A stretch of 64,000 nt of DNA from an uncultured Acidobacteriota bacterium (GCA_902825875.1 CADECP010000003.1:124001-188000), one strand, 5' to 3'; positions 8,660-17,858 are shown, counted from the stretch's first letter. Translations and numbers: made by a program. Notes: generated from the sequence alone by a model not told the origin.

Positions 8660-10006
8660 ATGTTCATTACACGCAAACAACTTCCGCGACGAACTTTCTT
8701 GAAAGGCATTGGCACGGCCATCGCGCTGCCGATGCTGGACGCGATGACGCCTGCTTTGGCCGCTGCGCCAAAAGCTCCGGTGCGACTGGCGTTTTTGTAC
8801 GTTCCCAACGGAGTCGTCAACATTGATTGGTGGCGACCCAAAGGCGAAGGCAGGAGCTTCGAATTTTCGCGTTTGATGAAACCGCTGGAACCAATGCGCG
8901 AAGACATTTTGGTTTTGTCGGGTTTGGACGATCACAACGGCAACGCGCTTGGCGACGGACCCGGCGATCACGGCAGAGCCGGAGCTTCTTATTTGTCCGG
9001 CGTTCACTGCAAAAAGACCGCCGGAGCGGACATTCAAGCAGGAATTTCAGCCGATCAGGTCGCCGCTCAAATCATCGGTTCGCAAACGCGATTCGCTTCG
9101 CTGGAACTCGGCTGCGAAGATTCACGCACCGTTGGCAATTGCGATTCCGGTTATAGCTGCGCTTACACCAACAGCATTTCGTGGCGAACTCCGACGACGC
9201 CGAACCCGCCGGAGATCAATCCGCGAATGGCGTTTGAACGATTGTTCGGAACCGCCGATTTGAGCTTGTCCGCCGAAGTTCGCGCTCGCCGCGCCGCTTA
9301 TCGCAAAAGCATTTTGGATATGGTCAGCGAAGACACCAAAAAACTGACCGGCAAACTCGGCGCAAACGACAAACGCAAACTCGACGAATACTTGTACGCC
9401 GTCCGCGAAATCGAACAACGCATCGAAAAAGCCGAAACGGAAAACCGCGACATCACTCCGCCGTTTGAAAAACCCGTCGGCATTCCGGCCAGCTTCAACG
9501 AATATGTTCGTTTGATGTGCGACATTCAGATGACTGCGTTTCAAACTGATCTGACGCGCATTTCAACTTTGATCTTCGCCCGCGAAGGCAGCATGCGCGT
9601 TTACCCGGAAATCGGCATCAACGACCCGCACCATCCGCTGACTCATCACCGCAACATCGCCGAATGGATTGAAAAAGTCGCTCAAATCAACGTCTACCAC
9701 GTCAGGCTGTTTACGGAATACCTGCAACGACTGAAAACCATCAAAGAAGGCGACGGCAACTTGCTGGACAATTCGATGATCGTTTACGGCGCTGGCATCA
9801 GCGACGGCAATCGCCACAACCACGAAGACCTGCCTACGATTTTGGCCGGACGCGGCGGCGGAGCTTTCAAACCCGGTCGCCACATCTTTTTCAAACCTGG
9901 CAAACCGATGACGAATTTGTACCTGACCTTGCTGGATCAAATGGGCGCGCATCCTGAAAAAATCGGCGACAGCACCGGCAGACTCGATCACCTGAACGAA
10001 CTGTAA
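8660..10006 (+). CDS. DUF1552 protein with Tat signal
   Basis: 448 residues. The N-terminus RRTFLKGIGTAIALPMLDA is a twin-arginine signal, so the protein is exported folded, suggesting a cofactor or tight complex. The mature part is the DUF1552 family (opening VRLAFLYVPNGVV; IMVYGAGISDGNRHNHEDLP-like region near residue 375, seen here as IVYGAGISDGNRHNHEDLP), which belongs to the sulfatase/alkaline-phosphatase-like fold group with DUF1501. It is the usual partner of DUF1592 cytochromes, the upstream gene. Catalytic function is unknown. A GGGAG ribosome-binding site lies 6 bases before the ATG. Confidence 0.9.
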   Translation: MFITRKQLPRRTFLKGIGTAIALPMLDAMTPALAAAPKAPVRLAFLYVPNGVVNIDWWRPKGEGRSFEFSRLMKPLEPMREDILVLSGLDDHNGNALGDGPGDHGRAGASYLSGVHCKKTAGADIQAGISADQVAAQIIGSQTRFASLELGCEDSRTVGNCDSGYSCAYTNSISWRTPTTPNPPEINPRMAFERLFGTADLSLSAEVRARRAAYRKSILDMVSEDTKKLTGKLGANDKRKLDEYLYAVREIEQRIEKAETENRDITPPFEKPVGIPASFNEYVRLMCDIQMTAFQTDLTRISTLIFAREGSMRVYPEIGINDPHHPLTHHRNIAEWIEKVAQINVYHVRLFTEYLQRLKTIKEGDGNLLDNSMIVYGAGISDGNRHNHEDLPTILAGRGGGAFKPGRHIFFKPGKPMTNLYLTLLDQMGAHPEKIGDSTGRLDHLNEL

Positions 10007-10024
10007 TCGCATTCGGAGGCAGTT

Positions 10025-10375
10025 ATGTGGACGGCTGAAAAACAAAAACTGTACGACACGCTGCGAGACAAAGAATCATTTACAGTGTTGTCTGTTGATG
10101 AACGACAACAGATTGAATTGCTCATTGCTGAATTGGATCAGTCAGAGTTTGAAAGTTTGCGCCCATCATTGGAGCGAATGGCGCAAGAACACGAGCAGGA
10201 TCAAGCAACCATCAGACAACTGCAAAAAGAAAAAGAGTTGTTGACGACACTGGCCGCACAAGAAGAGCAGTTGGTGCAACGAGCCAAACTTGTCTTGCAA
10301 GAAGTGCTACGTGAAAAGGCTCGTCTGCGCGCCGAATACGAACACGCTCTGGCAGGATTATCTCGCGCCGCTTGA
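10025..10375 (+). CDS. Small coiled-coil protein preceding an HNH nuclease
   Basis: 116 residues, highly charged and helical. Residues 45-112 are an almost continuous heptad pattern (MAQEHEQDQATIRQL, LVQRAKLVLQEVLREK), predicted coiled coil; no cysteine, signal or membrane segment. GGAGG lies 4-9 bases before the ATG. It follows the DUF1552 gene by 18 bases and precedes the HNH gene by 13 bases, so it is probably co-transcribed with the nuclease. I recall similar small charged proteins upstream of HNH genes in other phyla, so the pair may be a conserved unit, but no function is known to me. Confidence 0.75.
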   Translation: MWTAEKQKLYDTLRDKESFTVLSVDERQQIELLIAELDQSEFESLRPSLERMAQEHEQDQATIRQLQKEKELLTTLAAQEEQLVQRAKLVLQEVLREKARLRAEYEHALAGLSRAA

Positions 10376-10388
10376 ACGCATCAACCTT

Positions 10389-10874
10389 ATGATTAGCCGA
10401 AAACTCCGCGAATCTGTTCGAACGGCTTACGACTTTTGTTGCGGGTATTGCGGCACACACGAAAACGAAATTGGCAGCGAATTGGAGCTAGATCACTTCT
10501 GGCCATCAGCGGCCAATGGGCGAGACAACGCAGACAATTTGGTTTATTGCTGTTCCGCCTGCAATCGCAACAAAAGTGATTACTGGGCGCACGACGAAAG
10601 GCAACGCCTGTTACATCCGCAACAGGATGAATGGGCATCGCATTTGCAGGAAGCAGAAGACGGACGTTTGACGGCTCTGACGGAACGTGGAGCGATTCAT
10701 TTACAACGGTTGCGGCTCAATCGTCCGCAGTTGGTTACAGCCCGGTTGTTGCGGCTACAACGCCAAGAAGATGCACAGGAAATCGCGGCTCTGCGCGCTG
10801 AAATTGAACGCATTAACGAACACCGAGCGGAACTCGAAACTCAACTACAAGAAATTTCAAAACAGCTTACGTGA
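10389..10874 (+). CDS. HNH endonuclease family protein
   Basis: 161 residues. The HNH core is clear: CGYCG with a second pair CCSACN for zinc, LELDHFWP for the first histidine, and NADNLVYCC followed by NRNKSDYW for the asparagine/histidine part. The C-terminal 60 residues form a charged coiled coil (EIAALRAEIERINEHRAEL), matching the coiled coil of the upstream 116-residue protein, so the two may bind one another. Start ATG 10389 gives the usual arrangement; an in-frame start at 10290 would overlap the previous gene and is less likely. No strong ribosome-binding site is visible, which fits translational coupling. The role could be defence, mobile-element or repair related; no neighbour decides this. 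Confidence 0.85.
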   Translation: MISRKLRESVRTAYDFCCGYCGTHENEIGSELELDHFWPSAANGRDNADNLVYCCSACNRNKSDYWAHDERQRLLHPQQDEWASHLQEAEDGRLTALTERGAIHLQRLRLNRPQLVTARLLRLQRQEDAQEIAALRAEIERINEHRAELETQLQEISKQLT

Positions 10875-10938
10875 AGCGAAGACGGAACGGAGTGACCGTT
10901 TAGACTCTTTTCGCCTGGCTTCCGAGAAGAAAAACTTT

Positions 10939-11148
10939 ATGCCGTTGGAATTCAGGGTTTGGCTATGGAGCTTCGTTGTCTTTCTGATCGTTTCCACAGT
11001 CTTATCAAACAGCTACGCCATTGCCCAAACAGCGGCAAAGCTGCCACTGGCGAAAGACGTATCGCCATTCGATTCCGACAAACCCGACGCAATCACAGGT
11101 TTCAAAACTTCGTCCAGCCCACTGGCCACGAATGTGAAGCCGCTTTGA
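10939..11148 (+). CDS. Possible small secreted or membrane protein
   Basis: A 69-residue frame from ATG 10939: residues 7-27 are strongly hydrophobic (LWSFVVFLIVSTVLS) followed by AIAQ, a plausible signal peptide with cleavage before QTAAKL; the mature part is only about 40 residues with no recognised motif. A GAGAAG purine stretch precedes the start. It could be a short leftover of a longer exported protein, since the next gene starts 34 bases later with its own signal peptide. Coding status is uncertain. Confidence 0.4.
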   Translation: MPLEFRVWLWSFVVFLIVSTVLSNSYAIAQTAAKLPLAKDVSPFDSDKPDAITGFKTSSSPLATNVKPL

Positions 11149-11182
11149 CCCCAAACACAACTCAATCTCTGGAAAAAAAATC

Positions 11183-12955
11183 ATGAAGCCTACCCGTTTG
11201 GTTCTGACCCTGTTTTTTTTGCTGTGCCTGACGCTGACGATTGCCGCTCAACCGCAAGCCCAACCGCAGGAAAGCTATCCGCCGCATCCTGATTCGGTCG
11301 AACAGCCCGGTGTGCCCAAAGGCGAAGTGCTGAAGTTCACCTTCGACAAATCGAAAATCTTTCCCGGCGCCTGGCGCGAGTATTGGGTCTACATTCCGAA
11401 ACAGTATTCGCCGGACAAACCTGCTTGTGTTTACGTCAATCAGGACGGCGTGCAATGGAACGCTCCGATGGTTTTCGACAACCTGATCCACAAAAAAGAG
11501 ATGCCAGTGACCATTGGCGTGTTCGTCATGCACGGCAAAGTGCTGGCCAAAGACGGCTCGACGGCGCTGGATCGGTTCAACCGCAGTTTTGAATACGACG
11601 GGCTGGGCGACAACTACGCGCGGTTCATTGTTGATGAGTTGCTGCCCGAAGTAGAAACCAAAACCGCCGGCGATGGCCGCGCAATTCGTTTGTCGAAAAG
11701 CGGCAATGACCGCGCCATCGGCGGGGCTTCTTCGGGAGCGATTGCCGCATTCACGGCGGCGTGGGAACGACCGGATGCGTTCAGCCGAGTGTTTAGCACA
11801 ATCGGCACTTATGTCGGTTTGCGCGGAGGTCACGAATACTCGACGCTGATTCGCAAATACGAACCGAAACCGATTCGTGTCTTTTTGCAGGACGGTTCAA
11901 ACGATTTGAACATTTACGGCGGCGATTGGTGGATGGCGAATCAGGCGATGGAACGTTCGCTGGTGTTTGCCGGTTACGAAGTCCAACACGTCTGGGGTGA
12001 AGGCGCTCACAACGGGCGACACGGCACGGCGCTTTTTCCCGACGCAATGAAATGGTTGTGGAAAGGCTGGCCTGCTCCGGTCAAAACCGGCGCAAGCAAA
12101 AACAATATGCTGAATGATGTCCTGCTGCCCGGAGAGGGCTGGCAACTGGTCAGCGAAGGGCATCGTTTTACCGAAGGTCCCGTCGCCAACGCCAAAGGCG
12201 AAGTCTTTTTCACCGACGGAAACAACAACAAGATTTTCAAAGTCGGCCTGGACGGCAAAGTCAGCGAATTCGTCAACGATTCCAACCGCGCCAGCGGACA
12301 GGCGTTTGGCCCCGACGGAAGACTGTACGCCGTCAACGGCATCCAGCAAATCGTCGCGTATGACACCACAGGCAAAGCAACCATCATCGCCGAAGACATT
12401 CGCGGCAACGACATCGTCGTCGCCAACAACGGCAACATTTACGTTACCGAACCGAACGTCCCCGCCGTTGAACAAAGCAACGTCTGGTTGATTAAACCGA
12501 ACGGTGAAAAGAAAGTCATAGACACCGGCATCAAATACGCCAACGGTATTACGCTGTCGCCGGATCAAACGCTGCTGTACGTAGACGATTACCGTTCGCA
12601 TTGGGTGTACAGCTATCAGCTTCAAGCCGACGGCACGCCACAATTCAAACAGCAATACTATTGGCTTCACGTTCCCGACACCGTAGACATCAGCCAGGCC
12701 GACGGAATGCGCGTAGATCGTGACGGCCGTCTGTACGTCACCAGCAAAATGGGCATTCAGATTTGCGACCAAGCCGGTCGCGTCAACGTCATCGTACCGA
12801 CGCCGAACGGCAGAATTTCCAACCTCAGCTTCGGCGGAGCAGACAACGACACGCTGTTTGCGACCTGCGGCGACAAGGTCTACAAACGCAAACTGAAGGT
12901 CAAAGGCGCTCACGCCTGGGACAAACCGCTCAAACCCGCTCCGCCCAGGCTCTGA
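11183..12955 (+). CDS. Secreted esterase fused to SMP-30/gluconolactonase propeller
   Basis: 590 residues with a signal peptide (residues 1-22). Residues about 40-300 are an alpha/beta-hydrolase of the enterochelin-esterase/esterase D type, with the nucleophile elbow GGASSGA near residue 180 and a final GAHNGRHG carrying the catalytic histidine. Residues about 320-580 are a six-bladed SMP-30/gluconolactonase/LRE-like propeller (FTEGPVANAKGEVFFTD, FGPDGRLYAVNG, GITLSPDQTLLYVDD, DGMRVDRDGRLYVTS). The two enzymes are normally separate; the fusion suggests consecutive hydrolysis of an ester and a lactone, for example a sugar-acid ester, in the periplasm. Substrate is inference. Confidence 0.88.
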   Translation: MKPTRLVLTLFFLLCLTLTIAAQPQAQPQESYPPHPDSVEQPGVPKGEVLKFTFDKSKIFPGAWREYWVYIPKQYSPDKPACVYVNQDGVQWNAPMVFDNLIHKKEMPVTIGVFVMHGKVLAKDGSTALDRFNRSFEYDGLGDNYARFIVDELLPEVETKTAGDGRAIRLSKSGNDRAIGGASSGAIAAFTAAWERPDAFSRVFSTIGTYVGLRGGHEYSTLIRKYEPKPIRVFLQDGSNDLNIYGGDWWMANQAMERSLVFAGYEVQHVWGEGAHNGRHGTALFPDAMKWLWKGWPAPVKTGASKNNMLNDVLLPGEGWQLVSEGHRFTEGPVANAKGEVFFTDGNNNKIFKVGLDGKVSEFVNDSNRASGQAFGPDGRLYAVNGIQQIVAYDTTGKATIIAEDIRGNDIVVANNGNIYVTEPNVPAVEQSNVWLIKPNGEKKVIDTGIKYANGITLSPDQTLLYVDDYRSHWVYSYQLQADGTPQFKQQYYWLHVPDTVDISQADGMRVDRDGRLYVTSKMGIQICDQAGRVNVIVPTPNGRISNLSFGGADNDTLFATCGDKVYKRKLKVKGAHAWDKPLKPAPPRL

Positions 12956-12970
12956 ATTGGAGAATCAATT

Positions 12971-13708
12971 ATGGGATTGGCGCTACACAAAACCGAAATC
13001 AAAAACGAACCGAAATACACCGCAGCAGAATACCTGGCGCTCGAACGCGAAGCCGACGAGCGCCATGAATATCTGGATGGTGAAATTTACGCTATGGCGG
13101 GAGAAAGCCCTAGACATGGCAGAGCCAGTGTGAATTTGGTGCGCTTGATTGGCAACCACCTGCTGGGAAAAGAATGCGATCTTTACACCAAAGACACCAA
13201 AGTCCGCAGCGGCCCGTTACCTCAATGGCGCTCCAGCACAAAAGGTCTTTTCTCTTACCCGGATTTGGTAGTCGTTTGTGGCGAGCGAAAGTACCTGGAT
13301 GAGTATCAGGACGTGCTGGTCAACCCAACCGTCATCATCGAAGTGTTGTCAGATCGAACAGAATGGTTTGACCGCAGGCAAAAGTTTTTGCGGTATCAAC
13401 AGTATTTGCCTTCGCTGGTGGATTACATTTTGGTTTCTCAGAATGAACCGGCCATTGAACTTTTTCATCGGCCTTCGCCGAAATCCCCGCTGTGGGAATA
13501 CATTGCCGCCACCGGGTTAAAAAGCCGCCTGCTCATTCCTTCGCTCAAATGCTGGTTGCGATTGGCTGACGTGTATTACCGCGTTAGTTTTGAGTCGGAA
13601 GATTCTGTTCAAACAGCCAAGCCGCGTTCGACCAAAAAGACTCGCAAAACCGAGAGGCAATCCGCCACAAAGAAGCCAGCGGCTCCGGCCAAAAAGAAAA
13701 AAAGATGA
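12971..13708 (+). CDS. Uma2 family (DUF820) endonuclease-like protein with basic tail
   Basis: 245 residues. The family core is present: YTAAEYLALEREADERHEYLDGEIYAM at the N-terminus (opening quoted in two parts: YTAAEYLALE and RHEYLDGEIYAM), PDLVVVCG for the first acidic residue and PTVIIEVLS for the E-x-V part of the PD-(D/E)XK-like site. After residue 210 the protein has a lysine/arginine/alanine-rich tail (KKTRKTERQSATKKPAAPAKKKKR region), unusual for Uma2 proteins, which normally end near residue 190; it resembles histone H1-like nucleic-acid-binding tails. Ribosome-binding site TTGGAGAA. The biological role of the family is unsettled. It follows the esterase fusion by 15 bases but need not be functionally linked. 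Confidence 0.85.
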   Translation: MGLALHKTEIKNEPKYTAAEYLALEREADERHEYLDGEIYAMAGESPRHGRASVNLVRLIGNHLLGKECDLYTKDTKVRSGPLPQWRSSTKGLFSYPDLVVVCGERKYLDEYQDVLVNPTVIIEVLSDRTEWFDRRQKFLRYQQYLPSLVDYILVSQNEPAIELFHRPSPKSPLWEYIAATGLKSRLLIPSLKCWLRLADVYYRVSFESEDSVQTAKPRSTKKTRKTERQSATKKPAAPAKKKKR

Positions 13709-13795
13709 CTCTCAGCAGCGTTGCTGATCGCAAGCCAAGATAAAAAGTGACCGAACCAAACACCAGTGCGTCAAGAAGCAGCGAGGAGAAGGATA

Positions 13796-16000
13796 ATGGT
13801 CAAATGCAATCGTCTCAAAGTTTTCCTGACGCTTCTGGCGTTGGGCGCTTGTTGGTTATCGCCTGCAAACTCGGCGCAACAATCAACGCAAAACCCGGCA
13901 ACGCAAAACCCGGCAACGCAAAACCCGGCAACGCAAAACCCGGCAACGCAAAACCCGGCGACTCAAAATCCACCAGCGCAAACTCAGCAGCCGAATCCGG
14001 ACGCAGTGGTTCGCATCTCGACGCAACTTGTCCAGATTGACGCCGTTGTCACAGACAAAAAAGGAAACCACGTTGAAGACCTGACAGTGGATGATTTCGA
14101 GTTGCTGGTTGACGGTAAGAAACAAGACCTGACGCATTTCAAACACATCAGCCTGCCTCCGGTGAAACGCGAATTGCCGCCCGTCAAAAAATCCGATGCG
14201 CCGCCTGCTCCGGCGAACATGCCGACCAAACAAATTGACCCCAAAGACGTTCGCCGAACTATCGCCTTCATCGTGGATGATCTGGGATTGGGATTCACCA
14301 GCACGGAGCGCGTGCGCGAAACGCTGCGCCAGTTTTTGGACAGGCAAATGCAGCCCGGCGACCTGGTTGCAATCATTCGCACCGGACGCGGACTTGGCAT
14401 GCTGGAACAATTCACCAGCGACAAACGATTGCTGTACGCCGCTGTCGAAAAGCTGATGTGGAATCCACTCAGCCGCGATATGACTCCAAGCTTTGGCAGC
14501 GAAAGCGCGCTGGGCGAATCCGAAGAGAGTCAGGAAGCCGCCAGCGCACAACAATCCATTGACGACGGCATGAGCAGTTTCCGCGACACTATGTTTGCCA
14601 CAGGCACGCTTGGCGCGATCAATTTTGTCGTCAACGGATTGCGCCCGCTGCCCGGTCGGAAAAGTGTGATTCTGCTTTCCGACGGTTTCAGCATTTACCC
14701 TCCAAGCAGCAATCCCAATGATCCTGACGCCATCGCGCAAAGCGAAATGGTGCAACAAGCCCTGAAACAATTGGTGGAAATGGCCAACCGTTCCAGCGTT
14801 GTGATTTATTCGATGGATGCGAAAGGTTTGCTGCCGCTGGTTCCCGGCGGAGAAACAGGCGGTCGTCCAAGCGGCGATGCTTACGCCCAAGCCATGCAGG
14901 ACAATCAGGAATCTCTGGAAGGGCCGGTAAATCTGGCCGCACAAACCGGCGGCTTTGCCGTTTTCAACAACAACGATTTGAATCTGGGAATTCAAGAAGC
15001 TCTTTACGACCAGCAAAGTTATTACCTGATCGGATTCGACCCGGACGATGACAAATTCGACCGCAAACAGCACAAGCTCAAAGTGACGATCAAACGTCCG
15101 GGCTTGCGCGTCCGCGCCCGGCAAGGGTTTTACGGCTACAACGACGACGAACCGGTTGCAGCCGAAAAAACTCGCAGCCAGCAGATTTTCGGCGCGATGC
15201 TGTCTCCGTTGGGAGTCCGCGATCTGTCGTTGAAAATGACGCCGTATTATTTCAACTCCGACAAAGAAGGTTCGCTGGTGCGAACGTTGTTTCATATCGA
15301 AAGCTCGAAGCTGACGTTCAAAGATACCGCTGACGGCAAAAAAGCGATCAAACTTGATCTGGCGGCCTTCGCTTTTGACGACAAAGGCGCGGCACTGGAT
15401 TTGAACGCCAAACACATTGCGCTGACTTTTGACGAAGCTCAGTACAAACAGGTGATGGCCGACGGGCTGACTTATCGCGCTGACTTTCCGTTGAAAAAGC
15501 CCGGCGCTTATCAGTTCCGAGCCGTCTTGCGCGATGCCGAAAGCGGACGGTTGGGAACCGCCAGCGAATTCATCAGCGTTCCTGATTTGAGCAAAAGCCG
15601 ATTGGCAATGTCCGGTCTGGTGTTGACAGTTCCCAAAGTCGAAGGCGAAAAAGAATCTACAGAAGTGAAAACCTCGCCTTACGTTCGCAGCTTCGCCAAT
15701 ACCGGTTGGGTCAAATACGGCGCGGCGATTTACAACGTCACGGTGGACAAGAAAACCAATCAGCCGCAGCTTACGGTCAAAGCTGAAATTTACCGCGACG
15801 GAAAATTGCTGAAGCAATTACCTGCCAAGGCAATTGAGCTTCCGGCAAAAACAAACGCCAAACGATTCGATTTCGTCGGGCAAATGTTGTTGAATAATTT
15901 TCAGCCTGGCGATTATTTGCTGCGCGTTGTCGTCACTGACGCGCTGGCGAAAAAGAAAGTCGGCCAGGTTGAACAATGGATGGATTTTTCTGTGCGATAA
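13796..16000 (+). CDS. VWFA-related acidobacterial domain protein, exported
   Basis: 734 residues. A signal peptide (residues 3-26, ending PANSAQQ) is followed by five tandem Thr-Gln-Asn-Pro-Ala units, then a short carboxypeptidase-like strand region ([19 protein letters not shown]), and a von Willebrand factor A-like domain at about 155-420 ([13 protein letters not shown] as the modified metal-site strand, [14 protein letters not shown] as the second). This is the VWFA-related domain family nearly confined to Acidobacteriota. The C-terminal half is beta-rich without a named domain. ATG 13796 is preferred over GTG 13766 because GAGGAGAAGG directly precedes it. Probable periplasmic or surface protein binding another protein or matrix; role unknown. 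Confidence 0.9.
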   Translation: MVKCNRLKVFLTLLALGACWLSPANSAQQSTQNPATQNPATQNPATQNPATQNPATQNPPAQTQQPNPDAVVRISTQLVQIDAVVTDKKGNHVEDLTVDDFELLVDGKKQDLTHFKHISLPPVKRELPPVKKSDAPPAPANMPTKQIDPKDVRRTIAFIVDDLGLGFTSTERVRETLRQFLDRQMQPGDLVAIIRTGRGLGMLEQFTSDKRLLYAAVEKLMWNPLSRDMTPSFGSESALGESEESQEAASAQQSIDDGMSSFRDTMFATGTLGAINFVVNGLRPLPGRKSVILLSDGFSIYPPSSNPNDPDAIAQSEMVQQALKQLVEMANRSSVVIYSMDAKGLLPLVPGGETGGRPSGDAYAQAMQDNQESLEGPVNLAAQTGGFAVFNNNDLNLGIQEALYDQQSYYLIGFDPDDDKFDRKQHKLKVTIKRPGLRVRARQGFYGYNDDEPVAAEKTRSQQIFGAMLSPLGVRDLSLKMTPYYFNSDKEGSLVRTLFHIESSKLTFKDTADGKKAIKLDLAAFAFDDKGAALDLNAKHIALTFDEAQYKQVMADGLTYRADFPLKKPGAYQFRAVLRDAESGRLGTASEFISVPDLSKSRLAMSGLVLTVPKVEGEKESTEVKTSPYVRSFANTGWVKYGAAIYNVTVDKKTNQPQLTVKAEIYRDGKLLKQLPAKAIELPAKTNAKRFDFVGQMLLNNFQPGDYLLRVVVTDALAKKKVGQVEQWMDFSVR
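13886..13960 (+). repeat. Five 15-base tandem repeats coding Thr-Gln-Asn-Pro-Ala
   Basis: Five consecutive copies of a 15-base unit (ACGCAAAACCCGGCA), the last with one change, lie in frame in the linker just after the signal peptide of the VWA protein. DNA identity between copies is nearly complete, so copy number may vary by slippage without breaking the frame. Confidence 0.95.
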
Positions 16001-16002
16001 CT

Positions 16003-17034
16003 ATGACCACACAAACCAAACCTCGAATTCGCTTTTCAGTGATTGGCCTGAATCACGGCCACATCAACGGACAAACTGAAGCTGTGTTGCGCGGCGGCGG
16101 CGAACTGGTGTCTTTCTTTGCCAAAGAAGCCGATCTGGCCGCCGCATTTTCCAAACGCTTTCCGCAGGCGAAACTCGCCCGCAGCGAAAAAGAAATTCTG
16201 GAAGACAAAACGATTCAACTGGTCGTGTCGGCTTCGATTCCGGTCGAACGCGCGCCGCTCGGCGTTGAAGTCATGCGGCACGGCAAAGATTTCATGGTGG
16301 ACAAACCCGGCATCACCACACTGGAACAATTGGCGCAGGTGCGCCGCGTACAGGAACAAACGCATCGCATCTACTCGATTATGTACAGCGAACGTTTTGA
16401 AAATCGCGCAACGGTCAAGGCCGCCGAACTGGCTCGCTCCGGAGCCATTGGCAAAGTCATTCAAACCATCGGTCTGGGGCCGCATCGCATGAATCCGAAT
16501 ACTCGCCCGGCATGGTTTTTCGAGCGCGAAAAATACGGCGGCATTTTGTGCGACATTGCTTCGCACCAGTTCGATCAATTTTTGTATTTCACCGGTTCGA
16601 CCAAAGCCGAAGTCGTCGCTTCGCAAGTCGGCAACGTCAATCATCCGCAATGGCCTGGTCTGGAAGATTTCGGCGATGCGATGCTGCGCGGCGATGGCGG
16701 AGCGGGCTACATTCGTGTGGACTGGTTCACGCCCGACGGATTGCCAACGTGGGGCGACACGCGGCTGACTGTGATTGGAACCGAAGGTTATATGGAAGTT
16801 CGCAAAAACGTGGACATCGCCGGAAAAGCCGGAGCCAATCACTTGTTCCTGACAGATCACAAAGGCGTTCAGCGAATTGATTGCACCGACGTGCCGCTGA
16901 CTTACGGCGAAAAACTCATCAACGACATCCTCAATCGCACAGAAACCGCGATGACTCAGACTCACTGTTTTCTGGCAACAGAACTGGCGTTGAAGGCACA
17001 GAAACAAGCGCAGCGGTTCAACCTGAAAAAATAA
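16003..17034 (+). CDS. Gfo/Idh/MocA family oxidoreductase, cytosolic
   Basis: 343 residues. The N-terminal Rossmann part starts RFSVIGLNHGHING, a variant of the usual GxGxxG nucleotide-binding loop (glycines partly replaced by N-H-G-H), and continues with KDFMVDKPG in place of the common EKP motif. The C-terminal part holds the substrate sheet and GGILCDIASHQFDQFLYF with the candidate catalytic histidine. There is no signal peptide, unlike the related protein at 23123. The start is two bases after the VWA stop, so it may be translated by coupling. Probably an NAD(P)-dependent sugar or polyol dehydrogenase or a relative; substrate unknown. Confidence 0.88.
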   Translation: MTTQTKPRIRFSVIGLNHGHINGQTEAVLRGGGELVSFFAKEADLAAAFSKRFPQAKLARSEKEILEDKTIQLVVSASIPVERAPLGVEVMRHGKDFMVDKPGITTLEQLAQVRRVQEQTHRIYSIMYSERFENRATVKAAELARSGAIGKVIQTIGLGPHRMNPNTRPAWFFEREKYGGILCDIASHQFDQFLYFTGSTKAEVVASQVGNVNHPQWPGLEDFGDAMLRGDGGAGYIRVDWFTPDGLPTWGDTRLTVIGTEGYMEVRKNVDIAGKAGANHLFLTDHKGVQRIDCTDVPLTYGEKLINDILNRTETAMTQTHCFLATELALKAQKQAQRFNLKK

Positions 17035-17633
17035 ACTGTCGAATGATTCTCTTGCTGACTGCAATCGAACCCCGGCGCTGATATATCTCAGCCGAGCTTC
17101 AATTTTCTTTTTGATGGTGTTTTTTTCGTGACCTTAGCTCAGCACGTGTCGTCTTAGACAAACGTGAAGCTTGGTTAGACTAAAAGTCGTAAGATCAGCT
17201 TCGCACTATCATCAATAATCAATCCAATCTTACTGATTATTATCAATCTTCCCGCAGGCATTGCCTGTTCGGGAGAAAGGCTGGGCCTGATCTAAGCGGA
17301 GGGTCAGGCTCAGTTTCTTCATCTGTTTTTTTAGTTGAACGTAGTTGATGCAAGCGAAAAGCCTTGCGCGTAACTGATCCAAGCTCTTTTTCGTCTACAA
17401 AAAACGAAAAGGCCCCCTTAGCCTTATCAGAGTTCTTTCACTAACAAAGTAAACAACTATCGTTTGGTCAATTCGAGCGACATTCGTATCGCTCAATTCC
17501 AGCTTTGCAGGATTCCATTCATCTTTCATCCGCAACTGCCATGTTCCGCCATGGCCAATCCGCAAGTTTATCCGCAATCTGACTTCACTCTGGTTTCCGC
17601 TACCTGAGCCTGAAAAGCCGTAGAAGGAGCAGT
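17035..17633. other. Gene-free spacer rich in hairpins
   Basis: No convincing gene in 599 bases. Three consecutive stem-loops occur at 17214-17241 (AATAATCA/TGATTATT), 17250-17274 (TCCCG-CAGGC / GCCTG-TT-CGGGA) and 17281-17313 (12 pairs). Weaker ones are at 17350-17367 and around 17478 (GAGCGA/TCGCTC). It may hold a small structured RNA or the leader and promoter of the operon starting at 17634. No tRNA or known riboswitch pattern was recognised. Confidence 0.5.
17281..17331 (+). terminator. Terminator-like hairpin with T-rich tail
   Basis: CTGGGCCTGATC (17281-17292) pairs with GGTCAGGCTCAG (17302-17313) over 12 positions, two of them G-U, around a 9-base loop. It is followed by a pyrimidine-rich tail with TTTTTTT about 12 bases later, so it may end the transcript from the oxidoreductase gene or a small RNA. 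Confidence 0.45.
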
Positions 17634-17843
17634 ATGTTTTTTCTGTTTTCAACTGACGATCTCTTCATCACCACTTTCTTAGCATTCTTGTACACCGGTC
17701 CGGAATCCATCTTGCCGATTGCCTCCACTTTTGCCGCCATCATCGGCTTTGCGCTGATTGTCTGGCGTCGTTTGCTGGCTTTTGCAGCGCGTTTGCTGGC
17801 GCTGTTCCAGCGTAAACCGAATCAATCCACACCACGGCAATAA
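17634..17843 (+). CDS. Small membrane protein heading a phosphatase operon
   Basis: 69 residues with two hydrophobic segments (roughly 2-21 and 27-60, the latter IASTFAAIIGFALIVW) and a basic C-terminal tail (RKPNQSTPRQ). AAGGAG lies 6-11 bases before the ATG, a good ribosome-binding site, and the next gene begins 15 bases downstream, so this small frame is probably real. No family recognised. A likely role is as membrane anchor or helper for the following alkaline-phosphatase-superfamily enzymes; that is inference from position. Confidence 0.65.
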   Translation: MFFLFSTDDLFITTFLAFLYTGPESILPIASTFAAIIGFALIVWRRLLAFAARLLALFQRKPNQSTPRQ

Positions 17844-17858
17844 ACTCGGCTGGCAGTT

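Noticed and set aside
10290-10388. Upstream extension of the HNH gene
   Set aside because: It would overlap most of the end of the coiled-coil gene and adds no family sequence.
13886-13960. Possible CRISPR or array
   Set aside because: Five contiguous 15-base units with no spacers, in frame inside a coding region.
13883-15817. Long open frame on the minus strand opposite the VWA gene
   Set aside because: It is a shadow from codon bias; the plus-strand protein has a signal peptide, repeats and a VWA domain, and the minus product has no motif.
17035-17633. tRNA or known riboswitch in the spacer
   Set aside because: No cloverleaf or conserved riboswitch core was found; only simple stem-loops.
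17395-17652. 85-residue minus-strand frame in the hairpin-rich spacer
   Set aside because: No ribosome-binding site or motif, and it crosses the start of the small membrane protein.
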